A stretch of 8,040 nt of DNA from the NCBI GenBank assembly GCA_036824555.1, contig DAISZX010000016.1:1-8040 (forward strand). Reading direction: 5' to 3'. The notes beneath the pieces are model-generated. The model did not search any database. It was given only the letters and a program-made list of their open reading frames with translations, and was not told the DNA's origin. Positions 1 to 6,769 of this stretch are shown here, piece by piece. A program made the position numbers and the translations under genes. This DNA is from SpSt-28 sp036824555 (GTDB lineage Archaea > Aenigmatarchaeota > Aenigmatarchaeia > CG10238-14 > SpSt-28). How positions within the stretch are numbered: position 1 is the first letter of the stretch; every line of letters begins with the position of its first letter.

Positions 1-289
1 AATCAACGCTCGGCTCATAAGAAAAAACAAGCGTATTAAAGTTTTTATCGACAAAGTATTCTCCGTCTGAAACCATTAAGCTAATAGTTGATCTACTTCC
101 TTCAGAACCGCTGGCTACTTTTTCTATTGTAGATGTAAGCAATTCCAAATTTGCTCTTGCTTCGTTCATTAAATTATTAGCAAGGTTTCTTTCTATTGCA
201 GGTTTAAGTCCAAAATAAACCAAACCTATTGTCATTATTGAAACGAAAATAGTTAACACAAAGCTTACCAAAGGACTTACAGCTTTCAT
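1..289 (-). CDS. Archaeal type IV pilin-like protein, 3' part outside window
   Basis: The first 96 codons are visible and the gene runs off the left edge. The N-terminus MKAVSPLVSFVLTIFVSIM is the archaeal pilin signature (K-A-V-S-P followed by a hydrophobic helix), recognised by the prepilin peptidase and used for assembly or membrane anchoring. The hydrophobic helix spans about residues 3-28. It is followed by a polar helix (about 30-58) and a segment around residues 61-70 (GSEGSRSTIS) of a kind I recall from pilins of uncultured archaea, leading into predicted beta strands. The ATG at 289 puts the signature directly at the N-terminus, so the start is secure although no clear Shine-Dalgarno precedes it. 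It lies 28 bases after the upstream gene and is probably co-transcribed with it. It may be a major or a minor pilin; its total length cannot be judged here. Confidence 0.8.
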   Translation of the reverse strand, partial: MKAVSPLVSFVLTIFVSIMTIGLVYFGLKPAIERNLANNLMNEARANLELLTSTIEKVASGSEGSRSTISLMVSDGEYFVDKNFNTLVFSYEPSVD

Positions 290-317
290 AGATTACATTT
301 AATGGTCGACTAAAAAA

Positions 318-911
318 TTATGATATAAGGAAGTATTCAATATTTCTTCTGCTTTCTTCAAGCCACGCTAAACTTACGTCAATATAAGCTAAGTAAAATT
401 TTTTATTAGGTTTAGTTTCAATATCAAGCTTCCTCTCAATATTTTCATATTGGATTAGTAAAGTGTGACTATTTCCAGGGACATACGTAAAGGTCGTTGA
501 GTTTATTGAGTAAATTGGAATAAAAAGATAGGAGTTTTGCGTGTCATTAAAGTTTAAATTTAATTGAATGTCGCTTGACAAAAAATTGATTGCAGTTAAA
601 TTTATCATGCCATTTCCATCTGCATTTAAGATTAAAATGAGGCTTTCGAAATTCATAGTTTTTTGGTTTACTATTTTCTGAGATAAGTTGAGAAAGTTGT
701 ACGAGTTTAAAATCATTGAATCGAAGTTATCGTAGGAAAAATATATTGAGTTTTTAATTTCGTTCAGAATATTTTCAAAAATGTTCAAGAAAAATTCACT
801 CTCTAAAAGCTGTTTTTGCTTAATCAAATATTCGCTTCTCATCGGTTGATACAATGCTACTAGCGAGACCGAAATTATCAGGGCAGCCAATAGGAATGCT
901 TCTCCTTTCAT
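318..911 (-). CDS. Membrane-anchored pilin-like protein, unknown family
   Basis: A 197-residue protein starting MKGEAFLLAALIISVSLVAL. A single hydrophobic helix (about residues 5-20) starts almost at the N-terminus, as in archaeal pilin-like proteins. A charged helical stretch (about 24-60) follows, then a beta-rich C-terminal part with some N-X-S/T sequons (for example NLT, NDT, NST). The frame is open 20 codons further upstream, but that extension would overlap the preceding gene and put polar residues before the helix. The ATG at 911 has a GGTGAG Shine-Dalgarno just upstream that overlaps the previous gene's stop, so I choose 911. The gene lies between two pilin-like genes in the same operon, which supports a role as a pilus-associated or minor pilin subunit. 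I do not recognise a named family, and a plain type II membrane protein is possible. Confidence 0.72.
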   Translation of the reverse strand: MKGEAFLLAALIISVSLVALYQPMRSEYLIKQKQLLESEFFLNIFENILNEIKNSIYFSYDNFDSMILNSYNFLNLSQKIVNQKTMNFESLILILNADGNGMINLTAINFLSSDIQLNLNFNDTQNSYLFIPIYSINSTTFTYVPGNSHTLLIQYENIERKLDIETKPNKKFYLAYIDVSLAWLEESRRNIEYFLIS

Positions 912-914
912 GAG

Positions 915-920
915 CTCACC
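915..920 (-). promoter_or_regulatory. Shine-Dalgarno deciding the 911 start
   Basis: On the minus strand this reads GGTGAG, three bases before the ATG at 911, and it contains the TGA stop of the upstream gene. The arrangement GGTGAGCTCATG nearly matches the GGTGAGCTTATG in front of cysS in this window. It supports the shorter start and translational coupling with the upstream gene. Confidence 0.6.
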
Positions 921-1302
921 ATAAGTAAACTCTAATTTCAATTGGGTTATAATTTCCAAGGTCTCCAGCAATTAAATAACTAATGGATGCTATGTTTTTT
1001 GAATCAATTTTTGGAATTTCTGTTACGTTGCTAGTTTGATTGTAAATAACAACCTTATAATTTGATTTTAAGAATGGTAGTAGTAGCTCTTCAATTTTTG
1101 TTGCATTTGCTTTTAAAGCATATTCTCTAAGATTTTTTGTTTGGTCTAGAATTTTCAACGCATTATAAGCTTCGATTTTTCTCCCAATTTGAGCAATTTC
1201 TGTGGATGTAGGAGCTCTAAAATACAGAAGAAAAATTATAATACTAATTATTGCTACGCTTACTAAGGCTTCTATTGTCTGAACTTGAGCTTTATTTCTC
1301 AT
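916..1302 (-). CDS. Type IV pilin-like protein with class III signal
   Basis: A 128-residue protein beginning MRNKAQVQTIEALVSVAIIS. The short positively charged leader, the Q-x-Q-T-I-E-A-L core and the uninterrupted hydrophobic helix to about residue 28 are the layout of an archaeal prepilin. The body contains a long amphipathic helix with NALKILDQTKNLREYAL, a YKVVIYN strand, and ends SYLIAGDLGNYNPIEIRVYLW. I recall this C-terminal pattern from pilin-like proteins of uncultured archaea. A start 10 codons earlier (1332) is possible, but it would bury the leader behind ten extra residues and lengthen the overlap with the upstream gene from 11 to 41 bases, so I prefer 1302. The protein is expected to be processed and inserted through the archaeal type IV pilus pathway. 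Its small size and setting suggest a minor pilin. Confidence 0.8.
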   Translation of the reverse strand: MRNKAQVQTIEALVSVAIISIIIFLLYFRAPTSTEIAQIGRKIEAYNALKILDQTKNLREYALKANATKIEELLLPFLKSNYKVVIYNQTSNVTEIPKIDSKNIASISYLIAGDLGNYNPIEIRVYLW

Positions 1303-2617
1303 ATATCTCAACTCTAAAATTGTAGCCTTCATGCAAAATCTCTCTTAACAAATCATAATTTATGTTCTTTAGGGAATCAACTTTTTCGAAGGAGATTAGG
1401 TCTACTTTTTGTCTTGGAAAGGTTTTAATTAGGAGAGGTTGTTGGTAACGAGAAATAATTTCTTCAATGCTTAAAACTCTATTATAAATTCTAACTTCAT
1501 CAATCGTCCCATTAAAATAGTGCTCTGCTCCAATCCCTCTTCCTATCATATGCAGGTCTGTTGATAAAATTGAGCAAGAGGTAATGTTCGGCAATGTAGT
1601 ATTTTCTGCCTTCATCTCTCCATTTACGTACAATCTTATGAAAGAGCTTCCAGACCACACTCCAACCAAATGAAGCCATTGGTTGAGCGGAGCAGAAGCC
1701 CATTTTACATATCCAGAAGTCCCATCATCTAACTCCATGCTTATCCCATCTAAGGCTAATTGAAGTGTAAATCTTCTTCCTGAAGAGCTATTTAAACCAA
1801 AATCGACTATTTTCTTATAATTCTCATAAGACTTAGGATAAATCGAGACTTCAATACTTAGTTGACTAAAGTTTCCTTCGAAATTTGACACGCTGATATA
1901 ATCATTAATACCATCAAAACTTATTGCTTTTCCGACTTTTCCATCAATCCAGCTTGGGCAGCTAGAAGTTGGGGGATTAGAGCAGACATTTGTTCCATTA
2001 TACAATATCCCAATATTATTGTTTCCGGAATAATCATATGCGATACTTCCATAACCTTCATCAAATTTTAGCCACAAAACCAAGCTACTAAAATTTCCAT
2101 AATTTTTCGATTTTACGCTAGTTGAGTTGTGGAAAAAAATTTGGAGCCTTCTTGAGGAATTTGCAGAAACGTTTATTTCAAAAAATAGAATTGCTTTTTG
2201 TAGAAAGTTAGAGAAGCAAAAGGTTTGATTCAAGAATTTATACGGAATTTCATTTAGATTTTCATCGTAAATTCTAATACTTTCATTCCAAGCTATGTTT
2301 TTACATTCTTCATCAAAATAGATTTCTATGGCAATCGGTTCATTTAATCTATTAACTCCTGAGTGATCTGAAATTAAGATTGGGATTGAAAATGCTGTAG
2401 ATGCTATTCCTACTTTGGAAGGAATGATATTTTCTTTTTCCCAGTTTTCTGGATTTCCTTTGCCCACAAATTCTTTAGTTAATTCAGCTGTCTTTTTTCT
2501 AAGCTCAATCAACGTTTGCCAAGATGATGCTTGCTTTTGAAATACGAATAAATAGATGAAAACTGCAGATACGAAAATTATAAAAATGCTGGTTGCAACT
2601 ATTAAATCAACGTTCAA
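1292..2617 (-). CDS. LamG-domain pilin-like surface protein, likely adhesin
   Basis: A 441-residue protein. Residues 5-27 form an N-terminal hydrophobic helix without a charged leader beyond D4, followed by an amphipathic helix (about 30-50) and GNPENWEKENIIPSKVGIAS (54-73), which matches a G-x-P-x-N-W...(I/V)G(L/I)A pattern I know from archaeal pilins. Residues about 75-175 form a beta-rich domain with sequons, reminiscent of DUF2341-type regions. Residues about 178-391 are a LamG/concanavalin A-like domain: LVLWLKFDEG, DYSGNNNIG, GKAISFDGINDYISV, WLHLVGVWSG, LYVNGEMK and FNGTIDEVRIYNRVLS are all typical. The tail (about 405-441) contains LKNINYDLLREILHEGYNFR, resembling the end of simple pilins. 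LamG domains bind glycans or proteins. The start is TTG, with a strong GGAGGG eight bases upstream. The gene overlaps the upstream one by 11 bases. Tip adhesin is an inference. Confidence 0.82.
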   Translation of the reverse strand: MNVDLIVATSIFIIFVSAVFIYLFVFQKQASSWQTLIELRKKTAELTKEFVGKGNPENWEKENIIPSKVGIASTAFSIPILISDHSGVNRLNEPIAIEIYFDEECKNIAWNESIRIYDENLNEIPYKFLNQTFCFSNFLQKAILFFEINVSANSSRRLQIFFHNSTSVKSKNYGNFSSLVLWLKFDEGYGSIAYDYSGNNNIGILYNGTNVCSNPPTSSCPSWIDGKVGKAISFDGINDYISVSNFEGNFSQLSIEVSIYPKSYENYKKIVDFGLNSSSGRRFTLQLALDGISMELDDGTSGYVKWASAPLNQWLHLVGVWSGSSFIRLYVNGEMKAENTTLPNITSCSILSTDLHMIGRGIGAEHYFNGTIDEVRIYNRVLSIEEIISRYQQPLLIKTFPRQKVDLISFEKVDSLKNINYDLLREILHEGYNFRVEIYEK

Positions 2618-4945
2618 TTTTTAGACCCTCCACCCTTCTCTTAATTTCCTCTATCAACTTAATTTCCTCTTCAATATGCGATTTTAGTTCTTTCAATAAA
2701 ATTTTTAACTCTTCCTTAACTTTTCTAATTTCACCTAAATCCTTAATTTTAAGAGCAAGCTCTATCCTTCTTTTAATTTCTTTCACATTTCTCTTTTCAA
2801 GCTTAGAAATTCTTTCCTCATATTCTTTATTAAGGTCCACTCTATAGGCTTCTGGCAATAATTTCTTCAGATTTTCAAACTCTGCTTTAATAGGAGATAT
2901 TGACGATATTTCATCGATTATCTTTTCAACATTTAGCAAATATTCCTTTTCTTCCATCAAGTTTCCACTCATATTTAAAAATCTTTCAGCAATTACCAAC
3001 CCATCTATTTCATTTTTCAGTTTTTCCTCGGCAGCGATTTTAATAGATGCTACTCTCTTCTTAGCAATCAAAGAATAAATTGGAATTGCGAATAACATCA
3101 AACCTATTGGTAACCCAAAAATTATAGCTATTTGAATTGGCTCCAATTCTCCAAATGGAATAGAAATTTTGCCATTTTCCTCACTTTTTATATGTTCCAC
3201 ATCTTCTTTTTTTCCTTCTTCTGAAGCTCCAGCAAAGATTTTTGGTTTTACTTCCAAAATCCTTTCTTCGCTTGCCAAATTATTTGCTAAATCAAAAATC
3301 ATGAACTTAATTGAATAATTGCCAGGTTTTAGTTCTTTCTCGATGTTTTTCTCACAAATAATTCTCTTATTCTCTACAATCCTTCTACATTCTACCTCAA
3401 TTGCTTCCCCAAAAATTTCTATTTTTGATGCATTCTCATTCAACCCAAAATCATCTAATCCGCCAAAAGATAAGAATATAGTGTTATTTTCGTAAATTGG
3501 AGTACTAACAATTAAAGATGGTGGGGTGTTATCAAAATAGAAGGTCTTCGATAAGCTTGTCTCCATACCAACTTCGTTCAAAACTTTGAAAACAAAAGTA
3601 TATTTTCCATCAGGGTATTGTTTGGTATTGACGTAAAGTCCACAAATAAAATTTTCACAAACTAAGTCTGATTCGCTAAATCCACCAGCTTGAATGATTT
3701 GAACTTTAGCTCCTCTTATTTCTCTTATATTGCCAACTATCAGCTTTAATAAAACTTCACCACTCAAGTACTCGGAAGTGTACTCTAAACTTAAGACAGG
3801 GTTACTATTATCTATCTTTACTCTAACATGAATGCTTGCAAAATTTTCTGCATTATCGAAAATTGTTATGTTTAAAGTGTAGTTTCCGTCTTCAAGCAAA
3901 CCTGTGTTTAGGATGTAGGAGCAAGAATCTTTCTCACATAAAGAAGAGCCATTAAAATCTCCAATATTTACTTCAATTCTGTTCAGTCCTGAATACAAAT
4001 CTTTAGCTTCAACAAAAATTCTATACTCACCCCAAATTACTTGGTCTTCTTTTGGATAATAATTTAGTATTCTTGGGTTTTCGTTATCAATGTGAAATAT
4101 CCCAACTTTAGTTACGTTCCAATTTCCTACCATATCGCTTGTGTTGACATAAACTATCCAAGTAGAATTGTTTGGAAGCTCACTAGTATTCCATGGAGCA
4201 ATAAAGCTACCATTCTGGTAAATTAAGTTTATCCATGAAGAATTCCAAGTTTCGTTTCCATAAGCAAAAAGGAAGACAGTAGCATTAACATTAACTCCAG
4301 AAAGAAAATCCTCTATATTGAAAACAAGTTTTTTTCTTTCACTTACATAAGAATTGTTTTGAGCAGAAATGGAGGCCAAACTTATTAATGGGGGAGTTCT
4401 ATCTACCAATACTTCTAAAGGGTGTGTTTCATTTCCATAATAACTAGTCCCACTTTCATCGCTAACTTTGAAATAGTATANNNNNNNNNNNNNNNNNNNN
4501 NNNNNNNNNNNNNNNNNNNNNNNNNNNNNNNNNNNNNNNNNNNNNNNNNNNNNNNNNNNNNNNNNNNNNNNNNNNNNNNNGTTTCATTTCCATAATAACT
4601 AGTCCCACTTTCATCGCTAACTTTGAAATAGTATAGCAAATATTTTCCCTCAGCCAACAAAGCTTCTAGACCAGAAATAGTTGCATTGCAAAGCCAAGGG
4701 TTTAAATTGAAGCAATTCATTTGAACCTCTTTCCAAATTGCTGTCGGATCTTTAACTTTAGCAAAAAGTGAGGCAGATGCTATTGTTGCTGCATATGCTC
4801 TTATCGAAAAGACATCGCTATCTCTCCCATAAATATAGCTACCATTTTTTGGTTGTTCATCAAAAAGCAAAGGCTGGGAGTAACTTACATTAACAACAAA
4901 AATCAAAAAAATAAGGATTTCTAGCAAAATAAAGCTTTTTCTCAT
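2607..4945 (-). CDS. Ig-repeat membrane protein with cytoplasmic coiled coil (assembly gap inside)
   Basis: Deleting one flanking 55-base copy plus the 100 N gives one frame of 728 codons including the stop (727 residues). I number residues in this repaired form. Residues 1-23 are a signal peptide (MRKSFILLEILIFLIFVVNV). Five beta-sandwich modules follow, separated by junctions DRTPP (130), DNENP (235), DNSNP (327) and DNTPP (420), the usual linkers of Ig-like repeats. Four modules have a close Cys pair (78/86, 285/290, 378/383, 468/479). Many N-X-S/T sequons indicate an exported, glycosylated region. A transmembrane helix spans about 552-576, followed by AKKR, so the C-terminus is cytoplasmic. 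The last 150 residues are Lys/Glu-rich and helical, probably coiled coil. Unrepaired, the sequence shows a false frameshift with a spurious TTG start at 4409. It may anchor or brace the pilin-like proteins encoded downstream; no enzymatic motif is visible. Confidence 0.8.
2626..2631 (-). promoter_or_regulatory. Shine-Dalgarno for a TTG start
   Basis: On the minus strand this reads GGAGGG, with 8 bases before the TTG at 2617. It lies inside the last codons of the upstream gene. No ATG occurs in a sensible place for the hydrophobic N-terminus, so this site decides in favour of the rare TTG start. Confidence 0.65.
4426..4480. repeat. 55-base direct copy, left of gap (contig-end overlap)
   Basis: This stretch is identical, base for base, to 4581-4635 on the other side of the N run. 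In the minus-strand frame both encode the same peptide (FKVSDESGTSYYGNE). An exact overlap abutting both ends of a gap is what an assembler leaves when two contigs share a terminal k-mer but are not merged. Confidence 0.9.
4481..4580. other. Assembly gap of 100 N
   Basis: Exactly 100 undetermined bases, a conventional placeholder size rather than a measured length. It lies within the Ig-repeat gene. Taken literally it breaks the reading frame; with one flanking copy also removed (155 bases in total) the frame is continuous. No real missing sequence is needed to explain the locus. Confidence 0.98.
4581..4635. repeat. 55-base direct copy, right of gap (contig-end overlap)
   Basis: Second copy of the 55 bases at 4426-4480, beginning directly after the last N. 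The sequence continues into the first Ig-like module of the 727-residue protein. It is best read as the same genomic bases represented twice. Confidence 0.9.
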
Positions 4946-4972
4946 TTTAATTATTGCTAATTGGCATAAAAA

Positions 4973-6769
4973 TCATGTTAAAATGCAAACTTTGACGAAA
5001 ACTTGTTTTATGCTACCATCTGGATTAATAAGGAGTTGTGGGACTTCGTAACAGCTCGCTTGCCTTGCTCTTTTTAGTACCTCTTCTTCAACCCCATAAA
5101 CGACTTTAACAATTAATAAGGTTGAATTCGTAAAAATTTTCCCCGTTTGCATATCGATAGCTTCTACAATTAATCTATAGTTTCCTACTGAATCTGGTGC
5201 TTTAAAATCGCATGAATAATCACCATTTAAATTAGTAGTAGTGTTGCATACCAATTTTCCTTCTAAATAAACTTTTATGTCAGATAAACTAACTGGAGTT
5301 TTATCTACCCTCTTTACATTTCCGCTAATTCTTACGCCCTCCCCCCAATGATAATAGCTAGAGTTTAAATTGATTGTCAAACTTGCGTTTTGATAAACTA
5401 GAAAGATTGAAGGAAAGCTTTCGTTATAGCCACTATCGCTATCAGAAACGCTGCAATAAACTGTATAGTATCCTAAAGGATAGAAGGGTGCAGTATAGTC
5501 TACGTAAAATGTATTCCCTATCTTAGAAGCTGTCGAATTGATCCATATTCCATCTGGATTTCTAATAGAAATGTTAACATTTACCAAACAATAGTTTGAA
5601 TGTGGACAGTCTTCTAAGTCATATGCATTACATAATATTTGAACACCTTCTCCAGAATGAACTTCTGCTTTAGTTATGTTGAATCTAGGTACAGTAACGC
5701 TTGGAAGATTGTTTAGAATAGTTATATTTATGCTGCTTGAAGAAGGAATGTATCTTGCATTAGAAGAATTAACATAAGCTGTTATTTTCTTCTTTCCTAG
5801 CAAAGAGTCGTCAATAGGAATTTGCCATTGAATATCATCTCCAATTCCAATTAATGTAGATTCGTTAAACCAGTAAGTTGTATGAGCTGGAGCTGGATTG
5901 CAAGATGAATTTACAGTTGAGTTAAGCCAGATGATTCGTCCCCTATAAAAGCTTTGACCATTTTCTGGATGATCTACATTTACATTCAAATACTCTATTA
6001 TTTCAGCTACTTGCCACGCTTCATTATTACTCTCATTCAACTCTTTAATTAGGTTGTCCGGATCAACTCTTACACTAATATTAGTTAGGCAACTAACATT
6101 CCACATGCAACTGACTTCTGCGCCCCCTCCTTTAGGAATTACAGAAATAATCTTCGAGTCAAACAATTTTCCATTTTCATAGCATGAAACATTAACATTA
6201 TAGGCATTCGCATCACCAATGTTAAATACAGTTATATTTATAGAGACATTGTTGCCAAATATCATTTGGGTAGGAAATCTAATGGAGGAAGAAGTTATCA
6301 TTAGGTCTGAAAGCATTTTACAACAAAGCTTGTTTTGATAATAATTGCAGTCACCAACATGGGAGTTCACAGTAGAATAAAGAGAAATTATGCAAATTTC
6401 ATCAGATTCGCAAGCTCCACTTTTTATAACACACTCCAGCGGATAGGTTGGGTAAGCAGCGCAAAGTTTCCAGGTATAGTAGTTTGCATAGCCAACATGC
6501 GTATTATTTTGCTGATAAAATGAAAGTATGGGAGAAAAAGAAGAATTGCATGTTTGGTTTATGTAAGATAAAATATTATCACAACAAACGCTATATGAAT
6601 AATAGCCACACATTCCAGCATGCGCATTTTGGGGAGAAGAAATTGAAAATAGGCATGAATAGCCAGCTGGACAATTACCATTTACTATATTGCATGAAAG
6701 AGAAAATGTTGAACGAAAAACTAAAATAGAGAAAATTGAGATGAATAAGATTAACTCTATTTTTCTCAT
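4973..6769 (-). CDS. Secreted Cys-rich, CARDB and Ig-like domain surface protein
   Basis: A 598-residue protein with a signal peptide (about 1-25, MRKIELILFISIFSILVF). Residues 26-150 hold three related Cys-rich modules; the first and third share C-x6-C-x5-C-x10-H-x-G-x-C-x7-C-C exactly. Residues about 157-258 resemble a CARDB domain (SINITVFNIGDANAYNVNVS, then VDPDNLIKELNESNNEA). Three Ig-like or similar beta-sandwich regions follow (about 262-352, 358-458, 462-556); the last has NGDYSCDFKAPDSVGNYRLI, as in carboxypeptidase-regulatory-like or Big-type folds. The tail (557-598) contains C573 and C595 and no membrane helix, so the protein is probably released or held by partners. At least 20 N-X-S/T sequons point to an extracellular, glycosylated protein. 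Its ATG overlaps the stop of the radical SAM gene (ATGA), implying translational coupling, and the next gene starts 27 bases downstream. Function is unknown; a structural or adhesive role is inferred. Confidence 0.8.
   Translation of the reverse strand: MRKIELILFISIFSILVFRSTFSLSCNIVNGNCPAGYSCLFSISSPQNAHAGMCGYYSYSVCCDNILSYINQTCNSSFSPILSFYQQNNTHVGYANYYTWKLCAAYPTYPLECVIKSGACESDEICIISLYSTVNSHVGDCNYYQNKLCCKMLSDLMITSSSIRFPTQMIFGNNVSINITVFNIGDANAYNVNVSCYENGKLFDSKIISVIPKGGGAEVSCMWNVSCLTNISVRVDPDNLIKELNESNNEAWQVAEIIEYLNVNVDHPENGQSFYRGRIIWLNSTVNSSCNPAPAHTTYWFNESTLIGIGDDIQWQIPIDDSLLGKKKITAYVNSSNARYIPSSSSINITILNNLPSVTVPRFNITKAEVHSGEGVQILCNAYDLEDCPHSNYCLVNVNISIRNPDGIWINSTASKIGNTFYVDYTAPFYPLGYYTVYCSVSDSDSGYNESFPSIFLVYQNASLTINLNSSYYHWGEGVRISGNVKRVDKTPVSLSDIKVYLEGKLVCNTTTNLNGDYSCDFKAPDSVGNYRLIVEAIDMQTGKIFTNSTLLIVKVVYGVEEEVLKRARQASCYEVPQLLINPDGSIKQVFVKVCILT
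6320..6433 (-). repeat. Cys-rich protein module 3 (residues 113-150)
   Basis: Third module, with cysteines at 113, 120, 126, 141, 149 and 150, the motif NSHVGDCNYY, and a terminal CC. Spacing is identical to module 1 although most other residues differ, which indicates selection on the cysteine framework. Confidence 0.75.
6458..6571 (-). repeat. Cys-rich protein module 2, degenerate (residues 67-104)
   Basis: Aligned on the histidine of NTHVGYANYY (H91), this copy keeps only the second and fifth cysteines (C74 and C103). The other four positions are L67, P80, A95 and A104. The H-x-G and YY positions are retained, so it is clearly related to its neighbours. Confidence 0.65.
6581..6694 (-). 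repeat. Cys-rich protein module 1 (residues 26-63)
   Basis: First of three 38-residue modules. It has six cysteines (26, 33, 39, 54, 62, 63), with H50 and G52 in NAHAGMC and a YY pair at 56-57. All cysteine spacings equal those of module 3. Confidence 0.75.

Noticed and set aside
912..971. A 20-residue N-terminal extension of the gene starting at 911.
   Set aside because: It would overlap the upstream gene's coding end, place polar residues before the pilin-like helix, and ignore the Shine-Dalgarno at 915-920.
1303..1332. A 10-residue N-terminal extension of the pilin starting at 1302.
   Set aside because: The prepilin leader MRNKAQ fits at the internal ATG; the longer form overlaps the upstream gene by 41 bases and has no better ribosome binding site.
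1512..1703. Minus-strand open frame of 63 codons.
   Set aside because: It lies entirely within the LamG coding region in another frame and shows no domain or initiation signal.
2593..2847. Plus-strand open frame rich in Ser, Leu and Ile.
   Set aside because: It is the antisense of the Lys/Glu-rich coiled coil; such composition keeps the opposite strand open by chance.
2607..4409. A separate 600-residue gene starting with TTG at 4409.
   Set aside because: The frame continues upstream through the repeated 55 bases into the signal-peptide part once the duplicate and N run are removed; the supposed start has no Shine-Dalgarno and no signal peptide, and falls at a module junction.
4426..4635. 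A genuine tandem repeat or mobile-element target duplication.
   Set aside because: The copies abut the N run exactly on both sides and the gene is intact after collapse, which is explained more simply by overlapping contig ends.
4415..4945. A short 176-residue protein ending in a different frame after the gap.
   Set aside because: Its last residues after the N run are the same 55 bases read in a shifted frame; this is a consequence of the arbitrary 100-base gap length.
6335..6729. Two overlapping plus-strand open frames.
   Set aside because: Both are antisense to the Cys-rich modules, whose cysteine spacing is plainly under selection on the minus strand.
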